Assembly: GCF_014199395.1 (NCBI RefSeq)
Contig: NZ_JACIJM010000009.1
Location: 62,001 to 126,000 of the forward strand
Origin: Yoonia ponticola
GTDB taxonomy: Bacteria > Pseudomonadota > Alphaproteobacteria > Rhodobacterales > Rhodobacteraceae
Length of the DNA stretch: 64,000 bases
Direction: 5' to 3'
Shown: piece by piece, positions 47,828 through 56,989 of the stretch
Layout of the letters: each line of letters starts with the position of its first letter
How positions within the stretch are numbered: the stretch's first letter is position 1
Translations under genes and position numbers: made by a program
Notes under the pieces: model-generated
Seen by the model: only the letters and a program-made list of their open reading frames with translations
Told to the model about the DNA's origin: nothing
The model's database searches: none

Positions 47828-47988
47828 GGCGATGCCTTTCGCGAGGTGGCCATTTCATTTCATACGGCCCGGCCGAATACCAGCCGCAAAGTGTCCGCAA
47901 AATCGCAGCGTGAGACTAAATCGAAGGTTGTTTTTGCGCGAGTTTCCGGCCTAACCTGTCGTCAGTATGTGTTAACGAAAGAGTCCGT

Positions 47989-49050
47989 ATGTCCCTCATC
48001 TCGAACAAGAAAAACATCACGCCAACGCGTGACGGCGAAATTAACCGCTACGTCAACGCAGAAGCCTCGTCGAAGGCTTGGTTTGATCACCGTCGTGAAG
48101 TGGTTTTTGTCAACGGAATGGCTAATTCCGGCGATGATCATAAGAAAAGCGCGCTAGGTTTGTCGCTGTTGCAGGGGTGTCCTGTCGTTGGCGTTTTTAA
48201 TAAAGCAGGTGGTTTCTGGGCCGATCTGGGCCAATGTTTGCAGGACAAAGGTGTTTTGGTTGGGGCGCAATCGGGTAGTTTTACCGCGTGGAGCATTGCG
48301 TTTGATGCGGCCTATCTTGCGGCTACGGTGGTAAAACCGGGCTTGAGTAGAATCGACTTTATGGAGACCTTGGTCGCTGGAAATCAGGCGACCGCGTCGC
48401 TGTACCGCTACATTGCAAACCAGACAGTGCAAGAACGCGCGACGCTCAAGATTTTCTGCCATTCGCAGGGAAATCTGATTACATCCAATGCTTTAACTGC
48501 CGTTGCTCTTGCGCTTGGCAAGGACGCGATCAAGAATATGGAAGTGAACAGCTTTGGCTCGCCGTGCCGCTATTGGCCGCCGGGGTTGGACCGCACGAAC
48601 AATGCGTTCACCTTCGATCCGGTCAGCTGGCTGGACTATAATATCGGGTTTTCCAGCGTGAAAGTCGGCTTTACCCCCGGTCTGATTTCGCATGGGTTCG
48701 AGATTTATATGAACCAAGACGCCGAATTTGTAGTGAACCGGTTCCGCTGGGGATCGTTCCGCATGACGGCAAGCATGGATGAAAAGGGTCTTGCGACTTA
48801 TCTATCCAAGATGGGGAACAACCCGCGCCGGTTGAAGAAAGTCTTCGAATGGCTTGATAAACATCACAATTCTGATGCTGACGACGTGGCTGTTATCTAT
48901 GCGAAACTGATGCGGACGAAACATGCATCGACGCTGAAAGCACTGGCGCAGTTTGACAAATCCTTCATCACGCTGTTGATCAAATGCATGGAAGACGGCG
49001 TGACCTTTAATGATGAGCGCAAAGAGATAAGCCATCTCAAGACGTTATAG
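47989..49050 (+). CDS. Predicted alpha/beta hydrolase (lipase-like), unknown role
   Basis: A 353-residue cytosolic protein without signal peptide or membrane helix. By motif it looks like an alpha/beta hydrolase: strand VVFVNGMA (38-45), the nucleophile elbow CHSQGN (Ser159), the following NSFGSPCRYW (187-196) as in class 3 lipases, and candidate Asp210 (TFDPVSW) and His235 (ISHGFEIY) in the right order. The last 90 residues are helical and basic. I know no named family. It stands alone, ended by a strong hairpin terminator shared with ilvC. Confidence 0.75.
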   Translation: MSLISNKKNITPTRDGEINRYVNAEASSKAWFDHRREVVFVNGMANSGDDHKKSALGLSLLQGCPVVGVFNKAGGFWADLGQCLQDKGVLVGAQSGSFTAWSIAFDAAYLAATVVKPGLSRIDFMETLVAGNQATASLYRYIANQTVQERATLKIFCHSQGNLITSNALTAVALALGKDAIKNMEVNSFGSPCRYWPPGLDRTNNAFTFDPVSWLDYNIGFSSVKVGFTPGLISHGFEIYMNQDAEFVVNRFRWGSFRMTASMDEKGLATYLSKMGNNPRRLKKVFEWLDKHHNSDADDVAVIYAKLMRTKHASTLKALAQFDKSFITLLIKCMEDGVTFNDERKEISHLKTL

Positions 49051-49090
49051 GTCGTTCTTCATGTGAAACATGAAGGCTGCGTTTGAACTG

Positions 49091-49127
49091 AAAAAGGCCG
49101 CCCCGACTAGGGCGGCCTTTGTTTTTG
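49091..49127. terminator. Bidirectional intrinsic terminator
   Basis: AAGGCCGCCC-CGACTA-GGGCGGCCTT is a perfect 10-bp stem flanked by AAA on one side and a T-rich TTTGTTTTT tract on the other. It sits between the hydrolase gene and convergent ilvC and can end both. Confidence 0.92.
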
Positions 49128-49140
49128 ACTGATGAAGGAC

Positions 49141-50262
<1,122 letters not shown>

Positions 50263-50295
50263 CTATGCTCCGATTGAACAAATAACGTGATTTTT

Positions 50296-50751
50296 ATGCT
50301 TGATGACGAAAGCCGCGCGATTCTGCGCCAATATCAATCTAATCCTGCGCTGACGGTGCCGGAGTTGGCCCATCTTGTCCGGATGACACCGGCCCGTGTG
50401 ACGCGGCGCTTGGATAGGCTGATCGAGGACGGAGTTATCCAAGGGCAAACCGTAGAGATTGACTGGACCGCGCTTGGCTACACCGTGCAGGTGGCGCTGC
50501 GGTTTACCTTGGATAAAACGGTGCCGCGGGCGTTTGACGAGTTTATCGCGGCGGCGCGGCGGGTGCGTGAAGTATTAGAGATACAGACGTTTTTGGGGCA
50601 GGTTGATGTGCGGCTTTTGTTGATCGCGCGTGATTTGGCTGATTACCAACGTGTTTACCGCGACGAAATTCTGACCTTGCCGCATATTGCTGACATTGAG
50701 GCGTTAATGACGCTTAGCCGTGTCAAAGGCGACGTGGCGCTGCCGCTATGA
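50296..50751 (+). CDS. Lrp/AsnC-family regulator (first of a coupled pair)
   Basis: The 151-residue protein has an N-terminal winged helix-turn-helix (residues 1-55, with TVPELAHLVRMTPARVTRRLDRL) and a C-terminal RAM/AsnC effector domain. Proteins of this family sense amino acids. It is divergent from ilvC across a 132-bp region, so it may control branched-chain amino acid synthesis. Its stop overlaps the start of the second Lrp gene (ATGA), so the two are made together and could form mixed oligomers. Confidence 0.9.
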   Translation: MLDDESRAILRQYQSNPALTVPELAHLVRMTPARVTRRLDRLIEDGVIQGQTVEIDWTALGYTVQVALRFTLDKTVPRAFDEFIAAARRVREVLEIQTFLGQVDVRLLLIARDLADYQRVYRDEILTLPHIADIEALMTLSRVKGDVALPL

Positions 50752-51200
50752 CGTTGGATGAGACAGATCGCGCCTTGTTGCGCTTGTTACAGATTTATGC
50801 AGCCCAACCGACGGGACGTTTGGGAGACAAGTTGGGGCTTTCGCAACCCGCGACATGGCGACGGATCAGGCGATTGCAGGACGCGGGCGTGATTGCGGGG
50901 CAGCGGTTAACCTTGGATGCAGAAAAGCTGGGGTTCGGCGTCACTGTGTTTTTGGGGGTCAAATTGGCGACCAAAGGGCGCGTCAGTCTAGAGGACTTTG
51001 AGCGGGCCGTGTCTGCGATCGCGGAGGTGCAAAGCGTAGAGCACGTGTTGGGTTTATACGACTACCGGTTGCGGGTTGTGGCGCGCGATTTGGCCGATTT
51101 TGAACGCGTTTTGCGGCGTCGTATCATGACGATGCGGGGGGTTGGTAACGTTGAAGCCAATATCATGCTGAGCGAAGAAAAACTTGCTGGCCCGCTGTGA
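50748..51200 (+). CDS. Lrp/AsnC-family regulator (second of a coupled pair)
   Basis: The 150-residue protein repeats the same two-domain plan: LDETDRALLRLLQ opening, helix-turn-helix at about 22-45 (LGDKLGLSQPATWRRIRRL), and a RAM domain. It overlaps the previous Lrp gene by 4 nt. It differs enough from its partner to argue against a very recent duplication. Confidence 0.9.
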   Translation: MTLDETDRALLRLLQIYAAQPTGRLGDKLGLSQPATWRRIRRLQDAGVIAGQRLTLDAEKLGFGVTVFLGVKLATKGRVSLEDFERAVSAIAEVQSVEHVLGLYDYRLRVVARDLADFERVLRRRIMTMRGVGNVEANIMLSEEKLAGPL

Positions 51201-51278
51201 TTAGTACGGTTTGTTAAGCCTTTTGGTATAGGTGTCGCGTGTCCACAGTGGCTTGCGAGTTCCGAATTGAGGCGTCTG

Positions 51279-51989
51279 ATGTTTCCGCGACCGAAGACTA
51301 TGAAAGCCGTTTGGCTATATACAGCACTTGCCTCCATGTGTTCGGTGGTCGTGACTATTATACTCGTGCATGTGGGGTTTTCGCATTCCGATACGGGGTT
51401 CCTATTGTTTAAATCCAGTCTGATCGCGCTTTGCTGTGCTGTTCCGACAACTTGGATTTTGTGGAATGAGATGCGCAAGAACGAAGAGTTGCTCGGCGAA
51501 TTGCAAGGCCTCGTTGACCGCGATCGTCTGACCGATATTGCGACGCGTGACTATTTTTTTAGCCGTATGTCTGCAAATCCGGACGCTTATGGGGTGTCGT
51601 TGATGGTCGATATCGATAACTTTAAATCCATCAATGATACGTTTGGACATTTTGCTGGTGACAAGGTCATCCGCGAGGTTGCGACGACGTTGGCTGCCAA
51701 TATACGGCCTGATGATATTGTATGTCGTTTTGGTGGTGAGGAATTTGCATTGTTTTTGCATCAACACCATCAGGATGAAGGTCTGGAGGTGGCCGAAAGT
51801 CTGCGCCAATTAGTTGAGGCGATGTCGTTAAACTACGAAGGTCAGATCATCGAGGTTACGGTGTCGATTGGTGGCTCGTTAAAGCAACGGATCGAGACGA
51901 TTGAGACCGCGATCAAAGAAGCAGATGTTGCGTTGTATCGTGCGAAAAACGGCGGGCGGAATCAGACGATTTTTTCGACGGTTGGATAG
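51279..51989 (+). CDS. Membrane diguanylate cyclase (GGDEF)
   Basis: A 236-residue protein with two N-terminal transmembrane helices (about 8-34 and 41-60), a short coiled linker and a GGDEF domain. The active-site loop is GGEEF and is preceded five residues upstream by RPDD, an intact RxxD inhibitory site, so c-di-GMP synthesis with product inhibition is expected. Substrate-binding DIDNFKSINDTFGH is also intact. The ATG at 51279 has GAGG 8 nt upstream. A PilZ protein (27.5 kb) and a possible GspE-N-type glycosyltransferase (55 kb) in this window are potential effectors. Confidence 0.92.
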   Translation: MFPRPKTMKAVWLYTALASMCSVVVTIILVHVGFSHSDTGFLLFKSSLIALCCAVPTTWILWNEMRKNEELLGELQGLVDRDRLTDIATRDYFFSRMSANPDAYGVSLMVDIDNFKSINDTFGHFAGDKVIREVATTLAANIRPDDIVCRFGGEEFALFLHQHHQDEGLEVAESLRQLVEAMSLNYEGQIIEVTVSIGGSLKQRIETIETAIKEADVALYRAKNGGRNQTIFSTVG

Positions 51990-52073
51990 GGGAAAACATC
52001 GCATTCGAGATAGGCTTTGCTTTTCGCGCCATGCAGACTTACGTCCGGATGAGAACAGCGAACGGAGGCGACA

Positions 52074-53204
52074 ATGAACGACATATATAAATCAGACGTA
52101 GATCCCGATGGGCTAATGGAATTTTCGGTTGTTTTCACCGATCGGTCGCTCAATTCAATGTCCAAAGCGTTTCAAGGCGTGATGAACGACATCTCGAGCA
52201 TGCTTAAAGACGTCTACAACGCCGATGCTGTGGCGATTGTGCCCGGTGGCGGGACATTCGGGATGGAAGCCGTCGCCCGCCAATTCGGCGCAAATGCCCA
52301 CGCGTTTATCGTACGCAACGGTTGGTTTTCCTACCGCTGGACGCAGATTTTTGACGCGGGCGATTTTACCGCCAAAACGACTGTTCTAAAGGCTCGCCAG
52401 TCTGGCAACGACACGCGCGCGCCTTTTGCGCCTGCGCCGATAGAAGAAGTCACAGCGGCCATTCGCGCAGCCAAGCCGGACGTCGTTTTTGCGCCTCACG
52501 TGGAAACCTCCGCGGGCATCATTTTACCAGACAATTACATTGCCGCCATGTCCGCGGCCGCCCACGAGGTCGGCGCTTTGATGGTGTTGGATTGCATCGC
52601 ATCGGGCTGTGCTTGGGTCGATATGAAAGCGACAGGCGTTGATGTGTTGATCTCTGCACCGCAAAAAGGCTGGTCTGCCACGCCAAGTGCGGGGCTCGTC
52701 ATGATGTCGGAACGCGCTGTTGCACGGATGGCGGATACGACGTCGAACTCCTTCGCGGCTGACTTGAAAAAGTGGCACTCTATCATGCAGGCCTACGAAA
52801 ACGGCGGCCACGCCTATCACGCCACGATGCCAACGGACAGCTTGCGGGCGTTCCGTGACACGATGGTCGAGACCCGCGAGTATGGTTTCGCAAAGCTGAA
52901 AGACGCGCAATGGGCTTTGGGCGACGCGGTGCGGGCATATCTCGCGCGCAAAGGCGTGAAATCTGTGGCCGTTGACGGGTTCGGCGCACCGGGCGTCGTT
53001 GTCGGCTACACCGATGATCCGGCGATCCAGAACGGCAGCAAGTTTGTAGCCGAAGGAATGCAAATCGCGGCGGGCGTGCCGTTGCAATGCGACGAACCTG
53101 ACGATTTCCGTACATTCCGCCTCGGCCTGTTTGGGCTCGATAAACTCTATGACGTCGATGCGACCATGGTGCGTCTGACTGGTGTATTGGATCGGGTGCT
53201 TTAA
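52074..53204 (+). CDS. Class V PLP aminotransferase (alanine-glyoxylate type)
   Basis: The 376-residue protein shows the class V fold: GGGTFGMEAVA (58-68) as phosphate loop, cofactor Asp173 in VLDCIASGC, and the Schiff-base Lys198 in ISAPQKGW. It belongs to the alanine-glyoxylate/serine-pyruvate/aspartate aminotransferase group; substrate unknown. The start has GGAGG at ideal spacing. The stop overlaps the convergent UbiH-family gene by 4 bp. Confidence 0.87.
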   Translation: MNDIYKSDVDPDGLMEFSVVFTDRSLNSMSKAFQGVMNDISSMLKDVYNADAVAIVPGGGTFGMEAVARQFGANAHAFIVRNGWFSYRWTQIFDAGDFTAKTTVLKARQSGNDTRAPFAPAPIEEVTAAIRAAKPDVVFAPHVETSAGIILPDNYIAAMSAAAHEVGALMVLDCIASGCAWVDMKATGVDVLISAPQKGWSATPSAGLVMMSERAVARMADTTSNSFAADLKKWHSIMQAYENGGHAYHATMPTDSLRAFRDTMVETREYGFAKLKDAQWALGDAVRAYLARKGVKSVAVDGFGAPGVVVGYTDDPAIQNGSKFVAEGMQIAAGVPLQCDEPDDFRTFRLGLFGLDKLYDVDATMVRLTGVLDRVL

Positions 53205-54394
53205 CCCGCGCCAAGCCCTAATTTCATGAGGCCACGCCGTACTGGCTTGGCCTCATACAACGCTTTGATTCCAGCGATCCGCAGTTCTTGCAGCATCCGT
53301 GCGTCGGACATCGACGCACGGTTTAGCGCATCAATTCCGCTGACCCGCAGTTTGACATTGCCGTGCCGCGCTTTGTTGTAGGCGTCCAGCATTTTGCGAC
53401 TGCCTAATTCATTTTCGCGGGCCAAATCCAACAACACGGCCAAATCGCTGAGCGACATGTTCAAGCCCTGTGCGCCAATCGGCGGCACGACATGTGCAGC
53501 TTCTGCGACCAAGGCGGTGCGCGGGCCGGACATGGCGTCGGCGATTTGGGAAATGATCGGCCAGACCATGCGGCGCGTTGCCAAGGTTAACGACCCATAA
53601 AGACCAGCCGAGCGCACTAACGCTTCAGACTCAAAGTCCTCGTCGGACAGCGCCATTAACCGTGTGACCTCTGCGCCGCTTTCCATCCAGACCACGGCAG
53701 AACATGGTTCGCCTTCGTGGTCGGGTAAGGGGACAAAGGTGAACGGCCCGCCAGAGCGGTGAATTTCCGTTGAGACATTATTATGGGGTGACGGGTGCGT
53801 GACGGCAAAACTGATCGCCTTTTGACCGTAACGATTTGTTTTCACGCCTATATTCACTGCATCGCGCACGGCAGAATTGCGACCGTCCGCACCAATCACC
53901 AACTTGGCTCGGACTTGCACGCCGCCTGTCAGCATAACCAAAGCTTCGGTTTCACGCGGCAGCAACGACACAAATCCGGTGCCAGCCATGAATTCCACGT
54001 TTGGCAATTCTTTGAGCCGCGCCAGCATTTCGCGTCGCAAAAGCCAGTTTGGAAGGTTCCAACCAAAGGGCTTATCCGAGATGTCAGCGGCGTCGAAATC
54101 CGCGCTGACCCGCGCTTTGCCATGTTCGCCGCTGACGTCGGCGATGCGCATCACCTGTAATGGCGTCGCAAAAGGTGCCAGCCGATCCCACAATCCTGCC
54201 GCGTCCAGAAACGCTTGGGCGGGTTGCAGGAACGCGGTTGTGCGCAAATCTGCGCCCTCGAATGCGGCATTTGTGACGGGCAGGGCGGGGTCCACGATAA
54301 TAACGTTAAAGCCCGCCGCGCCAAAAGCCGCTGCCGCTGTTAACCCTGCGACGCCGCCGCCTGAGATGACAATATCTGTTGTGATGCGTTTCAT
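53201..54394 (-). CDS. UbiH/UbiF/Coq6-family FAD hydroxylase
   Basis: The 397-residue flavoprotein has the N-terminal FAD motif SGGGVAGLTAAAAFGAAG, the middle DG motif VIGADGRNSAVRD and the C-terminal GAQGLNMSLSDLAVL. This family hydroxylates the ubiquinone ring precursor; which position (C5, C6 or C1) cannot be fixed here. It is divergent from the GntR gene and overlaps the aminotransferase's 3' end by 4 bp. Confidence 0.9.
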   Translation of the reverse strand: MKRITTDIVISGGGVAGLTAAAAFGAAGFNVIIVDPALPVTNAAFEGADLRTTAFLQPAQAFLDAAGLWDRLAPFATPLQVMRIADVSGEHGKARVSADFDAADISDKPFGWNLPNWLLRREMLARLKELPNVEFMAGTGFVSLLPRETEALVMLTGGVQVRAKLVIGADGRNSAVRDAVNIGVKTNRYGQKAISFAVTHPSPHNNVSTEIHRSGGPFTFVPLPDHEGEPCSAVVWMESGAEVTRLMALSDEDFESEALVRSAGLYGSLTLATRRMVWPIISQIADAMSGPRTALVAEAAHVVPPIGAQGLNMSLSDLAVLLDLARENELGSRKMLDAYNKARHGNVKLRVSGIDALNRASMSDARMLQELRIAGIKALYEAKPVRRGLMKLGLGAG

Positions 54395-54498
54395 ACCCTA
54401 GACATATGCGCAGGCGGGCAGCGGGGCAAAGGGCGAATTGTCTCGTGTTGAAAAAACGGGCATATCGCTTGCATTGCGCAAGTCGACAATCGCCGCTA

Positions 54499-54513
54499 TG
54501 TTGTTGAACAACA
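54499..54513. promoter_or_regulatory. Putative GntR operator
   Basis: TGTTGTT-G-AACAACA is a perfect odd-centred palindrome of 15 nt, 15 bp upstream of the gntR start codon and touching its ribosome-binding site. GntR/FadR proteins bind such TTGT...ACAA sites, so this is a good candidate autoregulatory operator in the ubiH-like/gntR divergent region. Confidence 0.55.
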
Positions 54514-54528
54514 AAAGGAAAGCTTGTG

Positions 54529-55173
54529 ATGTTTGACCCCAAGGCTGGCCAAAAAGACGCCTATGCGATGATCCTAGAGGCCATCGACAGCCATTCTTAC
54601 GTGCCGGGCGACAGGCTAGTCGAGAGCGAACTGGCCGAACGATTTGGCGTGTCACGGACCCCAATCCGAGAGGCTTTGCAGCGACTTGAGACCCAAGGCT
54701 TGTTAACCCGTGACGGACGGTCGTTAATGGTTGCGTCACTAGATCACACGCAAATGGCGGAACTTTACGTGGTGCGCGGCGAACTTGAAGGGTTAGCAGC
54801 GCGGCTTGCGGCCCGTCATGCAACCCCAGAAGAAGTGGGCGTTTTGCGCGATATGCTGGAAAAAGATCAGACGTTTTTGAATGATCCGACCGCGCTAAGT
54901 CGGGCAAATCGACGGTTTCATAAGCAGATCCACCTTGCCTCGCATAACCGTTTTCTTGTGCAGCAACTGGATCTTGTGCATCGCTCTATGGCGTTGCTAG
55001 CGACGACGTCTATAGCCGTTGAAGGGCGTCCAGAGGACACGTTAGCCGAGCATAATGCGATCGTGACAGCGATCGAAAATGGCGACGGCGATGCTGCTGA
55101 TGCGGCGCTAAGAGATCACATCTCAAAGGCCTATGTCACGCGTCTGAAGTTGGACGCGCAGGCGACGCAGTAG
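54529..55173 (+). CDS. GntR-family (FadR subfamily) regulator
   Basis: The 214-residue protein has a GntR winged helix (residues about 8-70, with ESELAERFGVSRTPIREALQRLE) and an all-helical FCD ligand domain, in which the metal ligands (aspartate and histidines, including RRFHKQIH and the later AEHNAIV and LRDHI) are visible. Effectors are typically small organic acids; none can be named. It begins with ATG (a GTG lies one codon upstream) and AAGGAAAG. The last 38 bp overlap the 3' end of the convergent GT2 gene. Confidence 0.92.
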   Translation: MFDPKAGQKDAYAMILEAIDSHSYVPGDRLVESELAERFGVSRTPIREALQRLETQGLLTRDGRSLMVASLDHTQMAELYVVRGELEGLAARLAARHATPEEVGVLRDMLEKDQTFLNDPTALSRANRRFHKQIHLASHNRFLVQQLDLVHRSMALLATTSIAVEGRPEDTLAEHNAIVTAIENGDGDAADAALRDHISKAYVTRLKLDAQATQ

Positions 55174-56902
55174 GGGCAGGGGGCAACAAGACCCCATGTG
55201 TGGTTTTGTCCCAGTAGAATGGTTTAAACGTTAGCTCGTAAAACCCTTTGTAGGCTGCAATTGCCGCCATTGGGAAATACAGATGCACTGTCGGTATCCA
55301 CTTGATCAGCCACATCTTTTTCGCCTTTGTGACACCTAATGCCAGCACGAACATGTTGGTTAATTCCGAGAACACAAACATGCCGACGACGGCGATCAAA
55401 ACCCAGCCTTGCAGGTGGTCGTTCATTGGGTGATGCACCCCAAAAGGCATGACCCAAAATGACCATAACACGGGTGCGAGAACGAACTGCGATAGGGTGC
55501 CTGCGAATAGGATTTGGAAGCCTAAGAACTTGCGCAGGCCTAATTCGCGGTACAACTTTTGCGGGTCCCGCATGTGCACGCCGTAGGTGATTGCGTAGCC
55601 TTTGAGCCAGCGCGACCGCTGCTTGACCCATGGCCAAAAACGCCCGTTTGCCTCTTCTTGTGTGGTTGTTGCGATCAATTCGGTTCGGTAGCCATGTCGC
55701 GCCAAGCGGACGCCAAGATCGGCGTCTTCGGTGACGTTATGTGCGTCCCAAGCCCCTAGTTTTTCCAAGATGTTGCGGCGGAAAAAGAGTGTCGTGCCGC
55801 CCAAGGGCACGACCAAACCGAGCCGTTCTAGTCCCGGTAGAACAACACGAAACCAGCCTGCGTATTCCAAGGCGAAGCATCGCGTTAACCAGTTTGCAGG
55901 GGCGTTGTAGTAGTCCAGAACCCCTTGAAGGCAGGCGACCTTTTCGCCACTTTTTGCAAAGTACTGTGCCACCTTTCGCAGCTGATCGGGGTCGGGTGCA
56001 TCTTCGGCGTCGTAGACACCGACCAAGCTGCCGCGAGCGAAATCGAGCGCGTAATTCAATGCACGTGGTTTGGTTTTTAGGGCGCCTTGCGGCACCGCGA
56101 TAGGCCTGATCCATGCGGGTAAATTTGTGGTGCCGAGCGATGCGCGGGTGGTTTCATCGTCCGCTTCCATCACAAGGCACAGGTCCAAACGGTCGCGAGG
56201 GTAGTCGATCAGTTTGACCCGTTCCAGCAGGTGGGCTGCGATTTCCTTTTCCTTGTAGAGCGGGATCAGAATCGTGAAAATTGGTAAGGTTTCGTCGTCG
56301 ATTTTCGAGATATCCGGCGCTTGGGGCTGTGCGAAGATGCCGACAATCGCGGCTGCGGCTTTTAAGAGTGTGTTTGCCGCCAATGTGATGATCGCCCAAA
56401 AGCTGAGCAGCACAAATCCGGTTACTGGCGATAAGGCGAACAGGGTGATGACCCCAAGTACGACCAGAACCGAGCCGATGAGCATCAGCTTTGCATTCCA
56501 TGTGCGACTGCTGACTGCGTCGGGAACGCGATTTTCGGCACGTTTGGTTAAGTCATCGACGTGGCCGAGGCTGATCGCACGAAATAGATGTTGTTCGGTT
56601 GTGATCGCCATGCGCACGGGGCCATAGCGCAGGGCTAAGGCCGAGCTATGTTTTTGAAATAATTCAGGTTTGTGGGTTAAGATCACCACGGCACCACCGA
56701 TCCGCCGCCACGGTAGAATATGGTCGCGCAAACAGCGATGTGCGCCCCAAATATCAACCAATCCTGCTTCGGGGGCTCGCACGCAAGGGTTTATGACGGC
56801 GCAGCGGTAGGTGATGGCTTGGGATTGGGCGATGGTCAACGCGGTCGCGTCGTGCATGTCGACACGTGACTTTTCGTCGAAATGCGCCTGTTGGTTAATC
56901 AT
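55136..56902 (-). CDS. Membrane glycosyltransferase family 2 with GspE-N-like domain
   Basis: A 588-residue protein. Residues about 45-115 resemble the N-terminal domain of type II secretion ATPase GspE (MshEN-like; ILTHKPELF...RMAITTEQHLFRAI). Two TM helices follow (about 138-190), then a processive GT2 catalytic domain with EADD (246-249), DAED (298-301), TEDAD (391-395) and QRSRW (428-432), then three to four TM helices. It probably makes or exports a polysaccharide at the inner membrane. The start has GAGG upstream. Its 3' end overlaps gntR by 38 bp. Confidence 0.85.
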   Translation of the reverse strand: MINQQAHFDEKSRVDMHDATALTIAQSQAITYRCAVINPCVRAPEAGLVDIWGAHRCLRDHILPWRRIGGAVVILTHKPELFQKHSSALALRYGPVRMAITTEQHLFRAISLGHVDDLTKRAENRVPDAVSSRTWNAKLMLIGSVLVVLGVITLFALSPVTGFVLLSFWAIITLAANTLLKAAAAIVGIFAQPQAPDISKIDDETLPIFTILIPLYKEKEIAAHLLERVKLIDYPRDRLDLCLVMEADDETTRASLGTTNLPAWIRPIAVPQGALKTKPRALNYALDFARGSLVGVYDAEDAPDPDQLRKVAQYFAKSGEKVACLQGVLDYYNAPANWLTRCFALEYAGWFRVVLPGLERLGLVVPLGGTTLFFRRNILEKLGAWDAHNVTEDADLGVRLARHGYRTELIATTTQEEANGRFWPWVKQRSRWLKGYAITYGVHMRDPQKLYRELGLRKFLGFQILFAGTLSQFVLAPVLWSFWVMPFGVHHPMNDHLQGWVLIAVVGMFVFSELTNMFVLALGVTKAKKMWLIKWIPTVHLYFPMAAIAAYKGFYELTFKPFYWDKTTHGVLLPPAPTASPARPTSDA

Positions 56903-56944
56903 AAATGCCTCTGGTTTAATACCAAAGGCATACCGCGAAACGAT

Positions 56945-56974
56945 TAACGCCCGGTTAAGGTTAACCGGGCGTTA
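56945..56974 (-). terminator. Strong inverted repeat downstream of carA
   Basis: TAACGCCCGGTTAA-GG-TTAACCGGGCGTTA has 14-bp perfect arms, 15 bp after the carA stop. It is followed on the minus strand by a loose T-rich tract. It is probably a terminator or a 3' stabilising hairpin and separates carA from the GT2 gene. Confidence 0.65.
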
Positions 56975-56989
56975 GGGAAATTTGAGAGC

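Noticed and set aside
50296..51200. Siroheme decarboxylase pair (AhbA/AhbB, NirDLGH type), which also has AsnC-like domains
   Set aside because: Both proteins look like ordinary Lrp regulators with intact helix-turn-helix, and the neighbourhood is ilvC, not haem synthesis.
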